Source of the DNA: Mycolicibacterium monacense
GTDB taxonomy: Bacteria; Actinomycetota; Actinomycetes; Mycobacteriales; Mycobacteriaceae
Reading direction: 5' to 3'
NCBI RefSeq assembly: GCF_010731575.1
Contig: NZ_AP022617.1
Location: 2,294,001 to 2,358,000, forward strand
DNA: 64,000 nucleotides
Shown: piece by piece, positions 1 to 10,773 of the stretch
Layout: each line of letters starts with the position of its first letter
How positions within the stretch are numbered: the first letter of the stretch is position 1
Program-made: the position numbers and the translations under genes
Notes under the pieces: model-generated
What the model saw: the letters and a program-made list of their open reading frames with translations, nothing else
Database searches by the model: none
Told to the model about the DNA's origin: nothing

Positions 1-753
1 CGGTTGTACGCGTCCATGGATCCCCGCGCGGTCGACGACACCGTGGTCCTGCGCAGCGACATGCGCAACCCGACCGGCGGACTCCTGTTGTCGGTGTTGG
101 GCATTGCCGCCCCGGAGAGCGGGCACATGTCTGATCTGGAGGCGGTGCCCAACCCGGTCGTGCACTCGTGTCAGCTGCTCGACCCCGGCCTCGACGTGCG
201 GCGCATCGAGATCGTCTCCGAGGAGCTCCGGCGTGGCAGGCAGATGGGTTACAGCCGCGCGAAGATCGTCGACGCCGACCGACCCGAACGCGTCCTGGCC
301 CTGATCGAGGGACAGGGCGTCAGCATCGGCACACCGCCGGCGGGCCTGCAGAAGATGGAGGTCGACGCGATCGAGGTGGTCGACTCCCCCGACCTGCCGC
401 CGCTGTGGCAGGTGTTCGGCGCGCACCGGCGACCCGACGGGCACTGGGCGCTCCCGGAACTGTCCGCCGAGGTGGCCTCCCCGGACGCCGCCCTGCACAT
501 CGGGCCGCAGTTCGTCGTCCTCGAGACCGCGGCCGCCGACGCCGCCGCCGCGGTGGCCGGCACCGACCGACTGCAGGGCACGTCGTCGCACGTGATGTTC
601 ATGGCCCGCGGCAAAGTGGGCCCGTTCCGGGCCGACACCGAAGCGGTGGCGGGGGCCGGTGACACCGTCGCGGTGCGGGTCGTGGTGCACGACGAGGGCA
701 ACGGTGACCGCCCGATCACCAGCGCCTCCTACGTATTCGCGAGCGTCCGATGA
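1..753 (+). CDS. Hotdog/thioesterase-like protein, 5' end outside window
   Basis: The reading frame is open from the first base of the window, so the start is probably upstream and about 250 codons are visible. The sequence looks like a double-hotdog acyl-CoA thioesterase type protein: an N-terminal half with a GGLLLS segment and a strand-rich stretch around the [12 protein letters not shown] segment, then a second half beginning near [12 protein letters not shown] see no diagnostic catalytic motif, so the family is a suggestion only. Its TGA stop overlaps the ATG of the following exonuclease gene (ATGA), which suggests co-transcription and translational coupling. In M. tuberculosis the neighbour at this position is, as I recall, different, so this gene may be specific to environmental species. 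Confidence is high that it codes and low on the product. Confidence 0.6.
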   Translation, partial: RLYASMDPRAVDDTVVLRSDMRNPTGGLLLSVLGIAAPESGHMSDLEAVPNPVVHSCQLLDPGLDVRRIEIVSEELRRGRQMGYSRAKIVDADRPERVLALIEGQGVSIGTPPAGLQKMEVDAIEVVDSPDLPPLWQVFGAHRRPDGHWALPELSAEVASPDAALHIGPQFVVLETAAADAAAAVAGTDRLQGTSSHVMFMARGKVGPFRADTEAVAGAGDTVAVRVVVHDEGNGDRPITSASYVFASVR

Positions 754-1700
754 GCGCCCCGCTTCTGCTGCTCGACGGTGCGAGCATGTGGTTCCGGTCG
801 TACTTCGCGCTGCCGTCGTCGATCACCGCCCCCGACGGCAGGCCGGTCAACGCGGTCCGTGGCTTCCTGGACACGGTCGCGATGCTGATCGGGCGTGAGC
901 GGCCGTCCCGGCTGGTGGTGTGCCGCGACGACGACTGGCGGCCGCAGTGGCGCGTCGACCTGGTCCCGTCGTACAAGGCGCACCGCGTCGCCGAACCCCA
1001 GGCCGCGGGAACCGATGTCGAGGTCGTGCCCGACGAGCTGACCCCGCAGGTCGACATGATCATGGAGATGCTCGACGCGTTCGGGATCCCGCACGCCGGT
1101 GCGCCCGGCTACGAGGCCGACGACGTGCTCGGCACCCTGGCCGCCGCCGAGGAACGCGACCGGGTGATCGTGGTCAGCGGCGACCGCGACATGCTGCAGG
1201 TGGTGCGCGACGACCCGGTCGAGGTGCGGGTCCTCTACCTCGGCCGCGGGATGAGCAAGGCCACGCTGTTCGGACCGGCCGAGGTCGCCGACCAGTACGC
1301 CGTCCCCAAGGAACGCGCCGGCGCGGCCTACGCCGAGCTGGCGTTGATGCGCGGCGATCCGTCCGACGGGCTGCCCGGCGTGCCGGGCGTCGGCGAGAAG
1401 ACCGCCGCCACGCTGCTGGCCCAGTTCGGCTCCCTGGAGGCGATCGTCGCGGCCGCCAACGACCCGAAGTCGAAGATGTCGAAGGCGTACCGCAAGAAGA
1501 TGCTCGCCGCCGCCGACTACATCGAGGCGGCCGAACCGGTGGTACGCGTCGCGACCGACGCCCCCGTCACGATGTCGACGAAGACCGACGAGTTGCCCTT
1601 GGCCGCAGCGCATCCGCGCAAGGTCGCCCAGTTGGCGGGCGACCTCGGCGTGACGTCGTCGGTCGGGCGGTTGCAGAAGGCGCTCGACGCCCTCGACTAA
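750..1700 (+). CDS. 5'-3' exonuclease, PolA N-terminal-like (Rv2090 type)
   Basis: This 316-residue protein is a stand-alone 5'-nuclease of the FEN/PolA N-terminal family, expected to remove RNA primers or flaps during replication and repair. The start has the [16 protein letters not shown] segment typical of the nuclease N-terminus. The acidic metal-binding motifs [11 protein letters not shown] and VSGDRDMLQ follow near residues 115-150, and a helix-hairpin-helix DNA-binding segment [17 protein letters not shown] lies near residues 205-225. There is no polymerase domain. The ATG overlaps the upstream stop by the ATGA arrangement. The gene converges with the DUF4333 gene, and the two stop codons overlap by four bases. 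It matches the gene that lies beside helY in M. tuberculosis. Confidence 0.93.
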   Translation: MSAPLLLLDGASMWFRSYFALPSSITAPDGRPVNAVRGFLDTVAMLIGRERPSRLVVCRDDDWRPQWRVDLVPSYKAHRVAEPQAAGTDVEVVPDELTPQVDMIMEMLDAFGIPHAGAPGYEADDVLGTLAAAEERDRVIVVSGDRDMLQVVRDDPVEVRVLYLGRGMSKATLFGPAEVADQYAVPKERAGAAYAELALMRGDPSDGLPGVPGVGEKTAATLLAQFGSLEAIVAAANDPKSKMSKAYRKKMLAAADYIEAAEPVVRVATDAPVTMSTKTDELPLAAAHPRKVAQLAGDLGVTSSVGRLQKALDALD

Positions 1701-2485
1701 CGGGGCCGGCCGACCTCGTAGGTGCCGTCGTCGTCCTGGAAGGTCACGGTGACTTCACGTTTGGTGCCGTCGATGCTGACCTCGCAGTCGAACGTGGCGC
1801 CCTTCTTCACCTCGGGGCTCTCCCCGTTGTTGCACTTGACGTCGCGGACGTTCTTGGCGCCGTAGCCGTTCGACTCGTCGGTGAGGATCTGCTGCACACC
1901 GGACTGGGCGGCGTTGACGTCCAGCTTGGTCGTCACGAAGAAGCCGGGCTTCCAGAAGCCGAGCACGAGGACGACGATGACGATCAGTAGGACGAGGGCA
2001 CCGAGGATGCCCCCGATCACGCCGAGGGAACGCTTCGAACCGTCTTCACTGCCCGGCGGCGGGAACGACCCGTACTGGCCCGTCTGTCCGGGCTGGCCGT
2101 ACTGCGGCTGCTGACCGTACGGGGGTTGCTGGCCGTACTGCGGCTGCTGGCCGTATTGAGGTTGCCCGTACTGCGGCTGACCGTACTGACCGGGCTGCCC
2201 GTACTGCGGTTGGCCATACTGCTGCGGCTGGCCGTACTGCTCGGTCGGCGGGTAGGGCTGATACTGCGGCTGCTGGCCGGTCGGCTGCTGATACTGCGGG
2301 TACTGCTGCGGCGTGTACGCCGGGGGCTGCTGCCACTGCGGAGTCTCGGAAGTGCCCTGCTCGCCGCCCTGCCCGGGCGACTGCCACTGATTGTTCGACG
2401 GGTCGCCGGCCGGCTGATCCGTACCCGCGTCCGGTTGTTGACCGGCCCACGGCTGCGTCGGATCAGGTCCCTGCGGTCCGCTCAT
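1697..2485 (-). CDS. DUF4333 membrane protein with Gln/Tyr/Pro/Gly repeats (Rv2091c type)
   Basis: The protein has 262 residues. About 150 N-terminal residues form a low-complexity, presumably disordered cytoplasmic region made of repeated QYGQPQ-like units. One transmembrane helix ([22 protein letters not shown] region) follows, then a C-terminal domain of about 90 residues with two cysteines (VKCNNGE and FDCEVSID), as in the DUF4333 family of actinobacterial exported proteins. I chose the ATG at 2485 (MSGPQGPD) over the longer frame because it follows a GGAGACACG-like ribosome-binding region and matches the family start. It lies 42 bases after helY on the same strand. The function is unknown; a cell-envelope role is inferred from topology. 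The repeat is prone to length variation between strains. Confidence 0.85.
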   Translation of the reverse strand: MSGPQGPDPTQPWAGQQPDAGTDQPAGDPSNNQWQSPGQGGEQGTSETPQWQQPPAYTPQQYPQYQQPTGQQPQYQPYPPTEQYGQPQQYGQPQYGQPGQYGQPQYGQPQYGQQPQYGQQPPYGQQPQYGQPGQTGQYGSFPPPGSEDGSKRSLGVIGGILGALVLLIVIVVLVLGFWKPGFFVTTKLDVNAAQSGVQQILTDESNGYGAKNVRDVKCNNGESPEVKKGATFDCEVSIDGTKREVTVTFQDDDGTYEVGRPR

Positions 2486-2527
2486 CGTGTCTCCTTGGTC
2501 CTCGCTCGGCCTCGCTGGCAACACACA

Positions 2528-5284
2528 CTACCCCGCATCAACTGCCACGACGCCGCGTCGAATGTCGTTGATTGCGCGTTTCGCGGCGGTGCGCAGGGCG
2601 GGCGTCGGCGCGGCGTTGCGGACCTGGTCGAGCAGGTCGAGCACCTGTCGGCACCATCGCACGAAATCGCCCGCGGACAGCGGTGACCCGCCCCCGGAGG
2701 CATCCGATGCGGCCAGCGCGGTGGTCAGGTCACCCGTGGTCGCCCACCGGTAGATCGCCGCGACGAAACCCTCGTCGGGTTCGCGGCCGGGGTTGAGACG
2801 GTGACGGCGCTCGTCGGCGCGCAGCTCGGCCGACAGCCGCCGGGTCTGTGACAACGCGCGACGCACCTTCGCCGTCGGCGCCTCGGACCCCGCCGGGACG
2901 CCGGGCGTGTCGCCGCGGGACTCGAACAGCACCGACGACAACACCGCGGCCAGCTCTGCGGCGTCGAGTCCCTCCCAGGTGCCTGCGCGCAGGCACTCCG
3001 CCACCAGCAGATCGCTCTCGCTGTAGATGCGGGCCAGCAGGCGGCCGTCGTCGGTGACTTTCGGGTCGTCACCGGTGGTGTCGATGAACCCGCGCTCGCC
3101 GAGGAGGACGACGATCCGGTCGAAGGTGCGGGCGAGTGAGTTGGTGGCGGCGGCGACCTTCTGTTGGATCTGCGCGTTGTCCCGTTCGATCCGCAGGTAC
3201 CGCTCGGCGATGCGGACCTTGTCCTCGTGGTCGGGCAGGTGGTGCGCCGGGTGGCGGCGCATCTGCTCACGCAGCGACACGAGTTCGGGGTCGGTGTCGT
3301 CGTCCTGCTGCGCGCCACGGCGCCGGCCCCGGGATTCGGGCGTCGCCAGCCCGGCCGCCGCCGAGAGCAGTGCCGACGCCAGGTCGCGGCGCACCCGCGG
3401 GTTGCGGTGCTCGATCCGTTTGGGCAGCGTCATGGTGCCCACGCGCGGGGTCGCGCCGGTGTAGTCGGCCGAGGAGATGCGGCCGGCCCAGCGGTGTTCG
3501 GTCAGCACCAGCGGGCGCGGATCGTCGGTGTCGCGGGCGGATTCGAGGACGACGGCCAGTCCCCCGCGCCGCCCGTTGGTGATGCTGATGATGTCGCCGC
3601 GCCGCAGTGCGCTGAGCGCGTCGTTGGCGGCCGCGCGGCGCTGCAGCCGCGACGAACGGGATTGTGCGCGTTCGCGTTCGGAGATCTTCGCGCGTAGCCG
3701 GACGTAGCCGAGGATCGGCGCGTCACGGCCGCCGAGTTCGGCGGCGATCTCGTCGAGCATCCGTTCGCCGCGTTCGACGCCTCGGCGCAGACCCACCACC
3801 GAGCGGTCGGCCTGGTACTGGGCGAACGACTGCTCGAGCAGTTGGCGCGCCTGCGCCGGACCCATCTGGTGCACCAGGTTGATGGTCATGTTGTACGACG
3901 GCGCGAACGAACTCCGGAGCGGGAACGTGCGTGTCGAGGCCAGCCCTGCCACCTCGACGGGTTCCACATCGGGGGTCCACAGCACCACCGCGTGTCCCTC
4001 GACGTCGATACCGCGCCGCCCGGCCCGCCCGGTGAGCTGGGTGTACTCCCCCGGCGTCAGCGGCATGTGCTGTTCGCCGTTGAATTTGACGAGCTTCTCG
4101 AGCACCACGGTGCGGGCGGGCATGTTGATGCCCAATGCCAGTGTCTCGGTGGCGAACACGGCCTTGACCAGCCCGGCGGTGAAGAGTTCCTCGACGGTGT
4201 GGCGGAAGACCGGGAGCATGCCGGCGTGGTGGGCGGCGAGCCCGCGCAGCAGTCCCTCGCGCCATTCGTGGTAGTCCAGCACGATCAGGTCGGCTTCGGC
4301 GAGGTCGGCGCAGCGGCGGTCGATCACCTCGGCGATGCGCTGGCGTTCCTCGTTCGTCGTCAGCCGCAGTGGTGAGCGCAGACACTGTTTGACCGCGGCG
4401 TCGCAGCCGGCGCGGGAGAACACGAACGTGATGGCCGGCAGCAGTCCCTCACGGTCCAGGGCGGCGATCACGTCGGGCCGGGCGGGCGGCCGGTAGATCG
4501 TGGGCCGGCTGCGGTGCGCCGAGCGGCCCCGGCCGCGCGGCTGCCAATCGGCGAGGCGGTCGGCTTCGCGCCGGTGGGCGATGTGGCGCAGCAGTTCCGG
4601 GTCGACGACGAGTTCGCGTCCGCTGCGGGCCGGGCTGTGCGCGCGGTAGTCGAACAGGTCGAACAATCGCTTGCCGACCAGGACGTGCTGCCAGAGCGGA
4701 ACCGGCCGGTGCTCGTCGACCACCACGGTGGTGTCGCCGCGCACCGTCTGGATCCAGCCGCCGAATTCCTCGGCGTTGCTCACGGTCGCCGACAGGCTGA
4801 CCAGCCTGACCTCGTCGGGCAGGTGCAGGATCACCTCTTCCCACACCGCACCGCGCATCCGGTCGGCGAGGAAATGCACCTCGTCCATCACCACGTGCGA
4901 CAGTCCGTGCAGTGCGGGCGAATCCGCGTAGAGCATGTTGCGGAGCACTTCGGTGGTCATCACGACGATGTCGGCGTCACCGTTGATGGACTGGTCCCCG
5001 GTGAGCAGCCCGATCTTCTCGGGACCGTAGCGGCGGACCAGGTCGGCGTGTTTCTGGTTGCTCAACGCCTTGATCGGGGTGGTGTAGAAGCACTTGCCGC
5101 CGGCGGCCAGCGCGAGGTGCACGGCGAACTCACCGACGACGGTCTTGCCGGCGCCGGTGGGCGCGCACACCAGGACACCGTGACCGCTCTCGAGCGCCTC
5201 ACACGCACGGATCTGGAACGGGTCGAGCGCGAACGGCATCCCCGCCGCGAATGCGGCGAGTTGCGTGTCAGGTGGATTCGTCAT
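2528..5284 (-). CDS. helY: Ski2/Mtr4-like DEVH helicase HelY
   Basis: This 918-residue superfamily 2 helicase acts on RNA or structured nucleic acid. The visible motifs are Walker A APTGAGKT near residue 42, motif Ia [11 protein letters not shown], motif [11 protein letters not shown] (DEVH), motif III LSATVS, and motif [14 protein letters not shown] near residue 405. The C-terminal half contains the long helical region expected for Ski2-like enzymes. The length agrees with M. tuberculosis HelY (about 906 residues). The ATG at 5284 lies inside the end of tatC (17-base overlap), so the two genes are translated from one message. The order tatA-tatC-helY is the conserved mycobacterial arrangement. 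Its cellular substrate is not established. Confidence 0.95.
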   Translation of the reverse strand: MTNPPDTQLAAFAAGMPFALDPFQIRACEALESGHGVLVCAPTGAGKTVVGEFAVHLALAAGGKCFYTTPIKALSNQKHADLVRRYGPEKIGLLTGDQSINGDADIVVMTTEVLRNMLYADSPALHGLSHVVMDEVHFLADRMRGAVWEEVILHLPDEVRLVSLSATVSNAEEFGGWIQTVRGDTTVVVDEHRPVPLWQHVLVGKRLFDLFDYRAHSPARSGRELVVDPELLRHIAHRREADRLADWQPRGRGRSAHRSRPTIYRPPARPDVIAALDREGLLPAITFVFSRAGCDAAVKQCLRSPLRLTTNEERQRIAEVIDRRCADLAEADLIVLDYHEWREGLLRGLAAHHAGMLPVFRHTVEELFTAGLVKAVFATETLALGINMPARTVVLEKLVKFNGEQHMPLTPGEYTQLTGRAGRRGIDVEGHAVVLWTPDVEPVEVAGLASTRTFPLRSSFAPSYNMTINLVHQMGPAQARQLLEQSFAQYQADRSVVGLRRGVERGERMLDEIAAELGGRDAPILGYVRLRAKISERERAQSRSSRLQRRAAANDALSALRRGDIISITNGRRGGLAVVLESARDTDDPRPLVLTEHRWAGRISSADYTGATPRVGTMTLPKRIEHRNPRVRRDLASALLSAAAGLATPESRGRRRGAQQDDDTDPELVSLREQMRRHPAHHLPDHEDKVRIAERYLRIERDNAQIQQKVAAATNSLARTFDRIVVLLGERGFIDTTGDDPKVTDDGRLLARIYSESDLLVAECLRAGTWEGLDAAELAAVLSSVLFESRGDTPGVPAGSEAPTAKVRRALSQTRRLSAELRADERRHRLNPGREPDEGFVAAIYRWATTGDLTTALAASDASGGGSPLSAGDFVRWCRQVLDLLDQVRNAAPTPALRTAAKRAINDIRRGVVAVDAG

Positions 5285-6218
5285 GAATGGTGGATCGGGA
5301 GGGGCTCGACACCGCGCTGGGCGGTTCGATCGGTTCGACGCCGCCGATCGGCGCGGCCTCGTCCTCCGGCACGGTTTCGGCGGCTTCCCGCTTCGCCTTG
5401 CGCTTGTCGTGGATGCGCGCGACCTGGATCGCGAACTCGAGCAGCACGGTCAGCGCACACGCCAGCGCGAGCATGGAGAACGGGTCGGAGCCGGGTGTGA
5501 AGAAGGCGGCGAACACGAACAGCGCGAAGATCAGGCCGCGCCGCCACGCCTTGAGGCGCTCGTAGGGCAGCATCCCGATGAAGTTGAGCATCACGATCAG
5601 CAGCGGGAATTCGAAGCTGAAGCCGAACACCAGCAGCAGGTTGATCAAGAACCCGAAGTACTGGTCACCCGAGAGCGCGGTGACCTGCACGTCGCTGCCG
5701 ACGGTCAGCAGGAATCCCAGGGCGGTGGCGAGCACCACGTAGGCCAGGATCGCGCCGCTGATGAAGAGCACCGCCCCGATGGTCACGAACGCCATCGCGA
5801 ACCGGCGTTCGTTGCGGTACAGGCCGGGGGTGATGAACGCCCACACCTGATGCAGCCACACCGGGCAGGCCAGCACGATGCCCGCCATCAGCGCCACCTT
5901 CAGGCGAAGCATGAACTGGTCGAACGGCGCGGTGGCCAGCAGGCGGCACTGCCCGTCCTCGGTGATGGAGGCGCGCGCGGACTCGGGCAGCGCGCAGTAC
6001 GGGCCGCGCAGCCATTCGCCGAGGCTGTGGAAGCCGAGGATGCCGTGGCTGTACCAGAAGAAACCGAAGATGGTCGTCAGCACGATCGCCGCGGCGGCCA
6101 CCAGGAGCCGGTTGCGCAGCTCGTGAAGGTGTTCGACCAACGACATGGTGCCGTCGGGATTGACCCGTGCGCGGCGTTGCCGCGGGTTGAGCCGCTTGAG
6201 GAATCCGGGGGTTTGCAC
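5268..6218 (-). CDS. tatC: Sec-independent translocase subunit TatC
   Basis: TatC is the core receptor of the twin-arginine translocase and recognises folded precursors carrying RR signal peptides at the cytoplasmic membrane. The 316-residue protein has the conserved N-terminal [14 protein letters not shown] segment near residue 25 and six predicted membrane helices. It also has the conserved [13 protein letters not shown] region after the second helix and the [10 protein letters not shown] segment in a later helix. The C-terminal tail is charged and cytoplasmic ([12 protein letters not shown] onward). The start is a GTG at 6218. It follows tatA with a 77-base gap and overlaps helY. TatB is not in this cluster, as is normal for mycobacteria. 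Confidence 0.95.
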   Translation of the reverse strand: MQTPGFLKRLNPRQRRARVNPDGTMSLVEHLHELRNRLLVAAAAIVLTTIFGFFWYSHGILGFHSLGEWLRGPYCALPESARASITEDGQCRLLATAPFDQFMLRLKVALMAGIVLACPVWLHQVWAFITPGLYRNERRFAMAFVTIGAVLFISGAILAYVVLATALGFLLTVGSDVQVTALSGDQYFGFLINLLLVFGFSFEFPLLIVMLNFIGMLPYERLKAWRRGLIFALFVFAAFFTPGSDPFSMLALACALTVLLEFAIQVARIHDKRKAKREAAETVPEDEAAPIGGVEPIEPPSAVSSPSRSTIHDEST

Positions 6219-6295
6219 GTGTAGTTGCCTAGGGGCCGCCGACGGACGCCGCCTGACGACGCGGCATCAGGCCGCGTGGGACGGAAAGCGTGGGA

Positions 6296-6535
6296 TCAGG
6301 CCGAGCGTTTGTCGGGCTGCTCGGCCGTCGGGTTGGTGTCGACGCGCTCGGAGGTGATCGGGGTGGCCGGCGGGTTGTCCGACTTGCCTTCCGACTGCAT
6401 CTCCTTGATCTCCGACTTGAAGATCCGCATGGACTTGCCCAGCGAACGCGCAGCATCCGGCAGCTTCTTGGCGCCGAACAGCAGCACGAACACCGCGATG
6501 ACGATAACCCAGTGCCAGGGTTGTAGACCGCCCAA
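6296..6535 (-). CDS. tatA: Twin-arginine translocase subunit TatA
   Basis: This short 79-residue protein has one membrane helix near the N-terminus ([12 protein letters not shown]), then the conserved [23 protein letters not shown] amphipathic helix and a disordered polar tail, exactly the TatA layout. TatA oligomers form the protein-conducting element with TatC. I placed the start at a TTG (6535, reading GGLQPWHW) because a perfect AGGAGG lies seven bases upstream and because known mycobacterial TatA proteins begin at this point. The longer open frame upstream is antisense to pafC sequence and is not real. It is co-oriented with pafC upstream (29-base gap) and tatC downstream. Confidence 0.92.
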   Translation of the reverse strand: MGGLQPWHWVIVIAVFVLLFGAKKLPDAARSLGKSMRIFKSEIKEMQSEGKSDNPPATPITSERVDTNPTAEQPDKRSA

Positions 6536-6564
6536 TGTGCACCTCCTCGAAGTCGTGGCCGAGT

Positions 6565-7542
6565 CTACCCGCCGGTGGGGTCGTTCTCGTAGGCGAGCAG
6601 CGCCGCGGCGGCGGATTCGCGCACTTTGGCGGCCAGTTCCTGCGGTTCGAGCACCCGTACCGCCGAACCGAAGCCGAGCACGAAGCGGGCCATCCAGTCG
6701 TCGGAGGCGTAAGTCATCGCGGCTTCGCAGGCGCCGTCGGCCAGTTCGCGCACCACCCGCAGGGGGTAGTAGTCGAACATCCACGAGGCCGACCGGTCGA
6801 TGAGCAGGGTCGCCGACGGCAGCGCCGGGTCGGCGTCGAACAACGACGTGTCGGGGCCGGCCTCGACCGCGGGCGGTGGCGGGGCGGCGGGCTCGTTGAG
6901 GACGCGGGCGTCGACGATGCGGTCGAAGCGGAACAGGCGCACCCCTTCGGCGGAGCGGCACCAGGCTTCGAGGTAGGTGTGGTCGGCGACGAGGAGCACG
7001 CGGATCGGGTCGACGACGCGGCTGGTGAGCATGTCGTGGGATGCGGAGTAGTACTCGATCTGCAGCGCGTGGGCGTTGCGCACGGCCGTACGGACCGCGG
7101 CGGCAGCATCGCTCTCCATCGGGGCGGGTTCGTCGACGGCGGTCACCGAGTCACCGAGGTCGTGCCCGGCGGCGCCCGCGGCCTGCTCGATCTTGGCGAT
7201 GGCGCTGCGGGCGGCCTCGGGGTCGACCATTCCGGGCACGTCGACCAGGGCGCGCAGCGCGACGAGCACGCCGGTGGCCTCCGGTGAGGTCAGGCGCAGC
7301 GGGTGGTCGATGCCGGCGGAGAAGGTGACCTCGATGGTGTCGCCGGAGAACTCGAAGTCGATGAGGTCACCGGGGCCGTAGCCGGGCAGCCCGCACATCC
7401 ACAGCTGGTTGAGGTCGTCCTGCAGCTGTTTGACGGTGACGCCGAGGTCGGCGGCGGCCTCGGCGTAGGTGATGCGCGGGTTGGCCTGGAAGTACGGAAC
7501 CATGTTGAGCAGCCGGACCAGCCGGCTCGAGATGGCGCTCAT
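6565..7542 (-). CDS. pafC: WYL-domain transcriptional regulator PafC
   Basis: PafC pairs with PafB to form the PafBC activator of the LexA/RecA-independent DNA-damage response in mycobacteria. The 325-residue protein has an N-terminal winged helix-turn-helix (residues 1-60, with the [22 protein letters not shown] segment). A WYL ligand-sensing domain follows around residues 150-230 ([21 protein letters not shown] region), then a C-terminal WCX-type extension. The ATG at 7542 overlaps the pafB stop as ATGA, so PafB and PafC are translationally coupled. The name reflects the usual operon position after pafA, but here pafA is about 7 kb away. Confidence 0.94.
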   Translation of the reverse strand: MSAISSRLVRLLNMVPYFQANPRITYAEAAADLGVTVKQLQDDLNQLWMCGLPGYGPGDLIDFEFSGDTIEVTFSAGIDHPLRLTSPEATGVLVALRALVDVPGMVDPEAARSAIAKIEQAAGAAGHDLGDSVTAVDEPAPMESDAAAAVRTAVRNAHALQIEYYSASHDMLTSRVVDPIRVLLVADHTYLEAWCRSAEGVRLFRFDRIVDARVLNEPAAPPPPAVEAGPDTSLFDADPALPSATLLIDRSASWMFDYYPLRVVRELADGACEAAMTYASDDWMARFVLGFGSAVRVLEPQELAAKVRESAAAALLAYENDPTGG

Positions 7543-8519
7543 GCGGTGGCCTGCGCTTTGAGTCGGGCAATGATGTCGTCGCGCAGGGTCTGCGGTTCGA
7601 GGGCCACGGCGTCGGCGCCGTAGCTGGCGATCTCGCGGGCCAGTTGGTCGAACATGCCGATCTCGACGGTGATCACCTCGCCGGTTCGGCCGCCGAGGGT
7701 CATGGGCCCCTCGACGACGGCTTGGCGGCGCAGCGCGGTGGCGCGACCATCGGCGACCCAGACCCTTGCCTGGGTGCCGGTGGGCCATTCGGCGACGGCG
7801 CGGCGCACGACCTCGCGCAGGTCGATGTCGTCGGGTTTGTGGACGGCCCCAGGGGGTCCGATGGTGGTGACGTCGTCGGCGATGCGGGACAGCCGGAAGG
7901 TGCGCGGTGCGTCGCGGTCGCGGTCGTGGCCGACGAGGTACCAGCGGCCGCGGTGGGTGACCACGCCCCAGGGTTCGACGGTGCGGGTGGTGTAGGGCTC
8001 GGAGCGGTCTCGGCGGTGGCCGAACTGGACGGCCCGGCCGTCGTCGATGGCTTGGAGGATGGCTCGCAGCGTTTCTTCGTTGCCGCGGACGCCAGGCAGC
8101 GTGGCCGTCGAGATGGCGACCCCGTCGGCGGCGTCGACGTCCACGCCGGCGGCGCGCAATTTGAGCAGTGCGCCCTGGGTGGCGGTGATGAGTTCGGGTG
8201 ACTCCCAAAGTTGGGTGGCGACGGCGACGGCGGCGGCCTCGTCGGCGGTGAGTTCGACGGCGGGCAGGGCGTAGGCATCGCGGTTGATGCGGTAGCCCTC
8301 GGTGGGGTCGAACTGCGAGACACGGCCGGTCTCCAGGGGGATGCCGAGGTCGCGCAGTTCGTTCTTGTCCCGCTCGAACATTCGGGAGAACGCCTCGTCG
8401 CTGGGGCTGTCGGCGTAGCCGGCGACGACCTGCCGGATGCGGTCGGCGGTGATGAAGGTGCGCGTCGAGAGCAGCGCGATGACCAGGTTCATCAGCCGTT
8501 CGACTTTGGAGGTCGCCAC
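7539..8519 (-). CDS. pafB: WYL-domain transcriptional regulator PafB
   Basis: This 326-residue partner of PafC begins with the family start VATSKVERLMNLVIALLSTR from a GTG codon at 8519. It has an N-terminal winged HTH including MFERDKNELRDLGIPLE, a WYL domain around residues 150-230 (RGRWYLVGHDRDRDAPRTFRLSRI region) and a C-terminal WCX domain. It is the first gene of a pafB-pafC-tatA-tatC-helY run. Unlike the compact pafA-pafB-pafC operon of M. tuberculosis, the upstream pafA is separated by an insertion of about 6.8 kb, so pafBC must have its own promoter in 8520-9178. A short inverted repeat (CTAAG-AG-CTTAG, 8522-8533) sits directly before the start. Confidence 0.94.
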   Translation of the reverse strand: MATSKVERLMNLVIALLSTRTFITADRIRQVVAGYADSPSDEAFSRMFERDKNELRDLGIPLETGRVSQFDPTEGYRINRDAYALPAVELTADEAAAVAVATQLWESPELITATQGALLKLRAAGVDVDAADGVAISTATLPGVRGNEETLRAILQAIDDGRAVQFGHRRDRSEPYTTRTVEPWGVVTHRGRWYLVGHDRDRDAPRTFRLSRIADDVTTIGPPGAVHKPDDIDLREVVRRAVAEWPTGTQARVWVADGRATALRRQAVVEGPMTLGGRTGEVITVEIGMFDQLAREIASYGADAVALEPQTLRDDIIARLKAQATA

Positions 8520-9178
8520 TTCTAAGAGCTTAGGGCGTCGGGCGGTTGGTCAGGCTCGGTGACGCGGGGTGTGTGCCCACGGATCAAGCGAGTTCGCCCG
8601 TACCGCGTCGACCAAGTCCCGCCATCGCGCGGAATCAGGAGAGTCGCTGCTCCGAAATGGCCGCCCGCAATGGCCATAGGCGTTTCTTCCTCGGGCGACG
8701 ATCGTCGTCGCACGTCAGCGCACGCATCCGCTGGGAAATTCGGAGATGCTGGGTCCTTGTCGGCCGAGATGACTCTCGTCAGACCATTGCGGCGCGCCAT
8801 TCAGCTTCCCCAGGCTGGCTACCGAACTCGGCACTCGGCTCAAAGTGGTGCCACAGATTCGACGGAACCAGGCGAGCCACACCGACCGTCCCGGTAGCCC
8901 CGATGACTGTTGCACCGGCACCTTCACCTCACCCACTCTGACCGCGGCCCGGGGGGACGTCAGTGCCCAAGCCGAATCGGCTCATTCCGTAAGTCCCGTC
9001 AGCGGCGATAGTGATGGGGCGCTGCGGCGTCGTCGGGGTGGCGAGTGGCACCGGTTCGAGCCCGGTGCAGGGACGGCGCCGACGGGCAGCGCGACGAATG
9101 AAGTTGTGCGCGGGCGCTTTCCTGAACCTGCGCTCGCAGGGTCGGCTCTCGGGTGCGACGTAGTCCCCGGGCTGAGAT
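8520..9178. other. Gene-poor 659-base region upstream of pafB
   Basis: No convincing gene is seen. A minus-strand frame of 92 codons (8522-8800) has no recognisable domain and no conserved start context. The region must hold the promoter for pafBC. Near the pafB end there is CTAAG-AG-CTTAG at 8522-8533. At 9050-9066 an ACCGG-TTCGAGC-CCGGT hairpin looks like a tRNA T-arm, but the rest of a tRNA cannot be folded around it. The segment is therefore best read as a scar at the edge of the inserted DNA. Confidence 0.5.
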
Positions 9179-10459
9179 CTAGTTGGTGGTGGGTGGTGGG
9201 GGTTGGAAGGGTGTGTACCACCACCAGTCGGCACGTTCTCCGGACGGTCCGCGGTAGGGCGCGACGGTGGGCGGGGGTTGGTTGGGTGGGCGGGCCAACG
9301 AGCCGGATTGCAGTTCCCGCCCGGTGCTGTCGGTGACGGTGAGCTGGTCGGCGGGTCCGGTGATGGTGATGACGCCGCGGTGGTGGGCCCGGTGGTGATA
9401 GGGACACAGCAGCACGAGGTTGTCCAGGTCGGTGGCTCCACCGTCTTCCCAATGCTGGATGTGGTGGGCGTGCAAACCGCGGGTCGCCCCACACCCGGGG
9501 ACCGCGCAGGTGCGGTGACGGTGTTCCAGCGCGCGCCGCAGTCGGCGGCTGATCATGCGGGTGGTGCGCCCAGCGCCGAGGGGTTGGCCGGCGCGTTCGA
9601 ACCACACTTCACAGGTGGCGTCACAGCCCAGGTAGCGGCGGTCGGCCTCCGAGAGCAGCGGACCCAGATGCAGGGCGGCGATGCGCTCGTCGAGGTCCAG
9701 GTGCACCACCACGGTGGTGCGCTGACCGTGCGGGCGGCGGGTCACCTCGGTATCCCAGCCGGCCTCGACCAGCGCGGCGAACGCATCAGCCAGGGCGGGC
9801 ATCGGTGGGCGGCCACCGGCAGGAGTGTCGGTGGGGGTGTCGTGGTCGCGTTTCCACTGCGCGATCAACGCATCGTGATGAGACCGCAAAGCCGCGTCAA
9901 ACACCGCTGCCTCGGCATGGGGCAGGGCGATACGCCAGTAGGTGTACTGCTCATCGCTGGTCTTGCGGATCGAGGCCTGCGGCACCGGCACCGGCTTGGG
10001 CTCGCCGTCGGCGTCCTTGTCGGGCTCGGGTTCGGGGCGGGGTTCGAGTCTGATGGCGGTGCGGAGCTGGGTGACCGAGGCGCTGCGGGCCAACTCCGCA
10101 TAATGCTCATCAGACCCTGCGCCCGCGCCTTCGGCGATGACCCCGACCTGATCCAACGACAGCCGCCCGTCGCGCAGCGCCTGCACACAACGCGGGAACT
10201 CCGCGATCCGGTGGGCGATCGCGGCGATGGTCTTACCGTTCCGCGACGAGGATCCGGTTTTCCAGGCCATCAAATGCGCCACCGACTTCGCCCCGGTGAT
10301 CCCACCCAACCCGTCGTGATCGATCTCCGCGGCGATCTCCACCAGGCGTGCATCGATGGCGTTGCGCTGACCCGCCAACTCCGCCACCTCCTCGAACAAC
10401 ACCTCCAGACGCTCCTTCGGCAACAGCGCCACCGCGCCGGACGAAACGTTCGAGGACAT
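9179..10459 (-). CDS. 13E12-type DUF222/HNH endonuclease, copy 1
   Basis: This 426-residue protein belongs to the abundant mycobacterial 13E12 repeat family: an N-terminal DUF222 domain and a C-terminal HNH nuclease motif. The HNH region shows CAVPGC, then HAHHIQHWEDGG, TDLDNLVLLC and PYHHRAHH, which supply the zinc cysteines and catalytic histidines. It ends in a Pro-rich tail. The start is the ATG at 10459 (MSSNVSSG). It is nearly identical to the copy at 45009-46301 on the other strand: I count ten substitutions and one four-residue indel (a TPAG repeat in the other copy). The family is associated with REP13E12 repeats, which serve as integration sites for the phiRv prophages in M. tuberculosis. 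Its exact activity is unknown. Confidence 0.9.
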   Translation of the reverse strand: MSSNVSSGAVALLPKERLEVLFEEVAELAGQRNAIDARLVEIAAEIDHDGLGGITGAKSVAHLMAWKTGSSSRNGKTIAAIAHRIAEFPRCVQALRDGRLSLDQVGVIAEGAGAGSDEHYAELARSASVTQLRTAIRLEPRPEPEPDKDADGEPKPVPVPQASIRKTSDEQYTYWRIALPHAEAAVFDAALRSHHDALIAQWKRDHDTPTDTPAGGRPPMPALADAFAALVEAGWDTEVTRRPHGQRTTVVVHLDLDERIAALHLGPLLSEADRRYLGCDATCEVWFERAGQPLGAGRTTRMISRRLRRALEHRHRTCAVPGCGATRGLHAHHIQHWEDGGATDLDNLVLLCPYHHRAHHRGVITITGPADQLTVTDSTGRELQSGSLARPPNQPPPTVAPYRGPSGERADWWWYTPFQPPPPTTN

Positions 10460-10488
10460 GACCCCATACAAGCACCAGGGTCCGACAA
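9179..10488 (-). repeat. 13E12 repeat unit, copy 1 (inverted relative to copy 2)
   Basis: DNA identity with 44980-46301 begins at the shared TTGTCGGACCCTGGTGC sequence about 29 bases before the start codon and stops within a base or two of the TAG stop codon. The flanks are unrelated. Length is 1310 bases against 1322 for copy 2, the difference being the 12-base TPAG indel. No terminal inverted repeats or obvious target duplications are seen. Confidence 0.88.
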
Positions 10489-10773
10489 CTCCGGCCATGT
10501 GCATCTGGACTGCACCAGCGCCAAGCATTCGACACGCCGCTGTCCGTCGAAATCCGAAAGGCGAGCCAGGTCAAGCCTTTCGGCGTTCGACGGGGCTAGG
10601 GGTCAAGGCGGCGGCACAAGGGCCAGTCTGGCGTACGGGTGCCGGATCCAGCCGGCACTGCAGCGGCGCCACGGCAAGCGGACGATCGGCTTGCCGGCGT
10701 CCGCACCCAGTACCCCAAGCTTCGTCAGACACCTTCGTCTCGTGCCGCTATCCGAAGCGAATGTTTGCTTCGC
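10460..10773. other. 314-base spacer between 13E12 copy 1 and the type VII-like module
   Basis: No gene is supported here. The first 29 bases belong to the 13E12 repeat. The remainder has no recognisable RNA gene, terminator or operator. The small frames on the plus strand have no domain and run through the 13E12 leader. Confidence 0.5.

Noticed and set aside
2126..2686. Leucine-rich plus-strand frame opposite the DUF4333 gene
   Set aside because: Its Leu/Arg repeats are only the complement of the QYGQPQ repeats on the minus strand and have no independent support.
8522..8800. 92-codon minus-strand frame before pafB
   Set aside because: No domain, no conserved start context, and composition no better than chance. 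Reported as non-coding.
9001..9074. Possible tRNA gene or fragment
   Set aside because: ACCGG-TTCGAGC-CCGGT at 9050-9066 is a good T-arm and TCCCGTC at 8994-9000 pairs in part with GCAGGGA, but no anticodon arm or proper D-arm can be formed and the acceptor stem has mismatches. It is at most a remnant of an attachment site.
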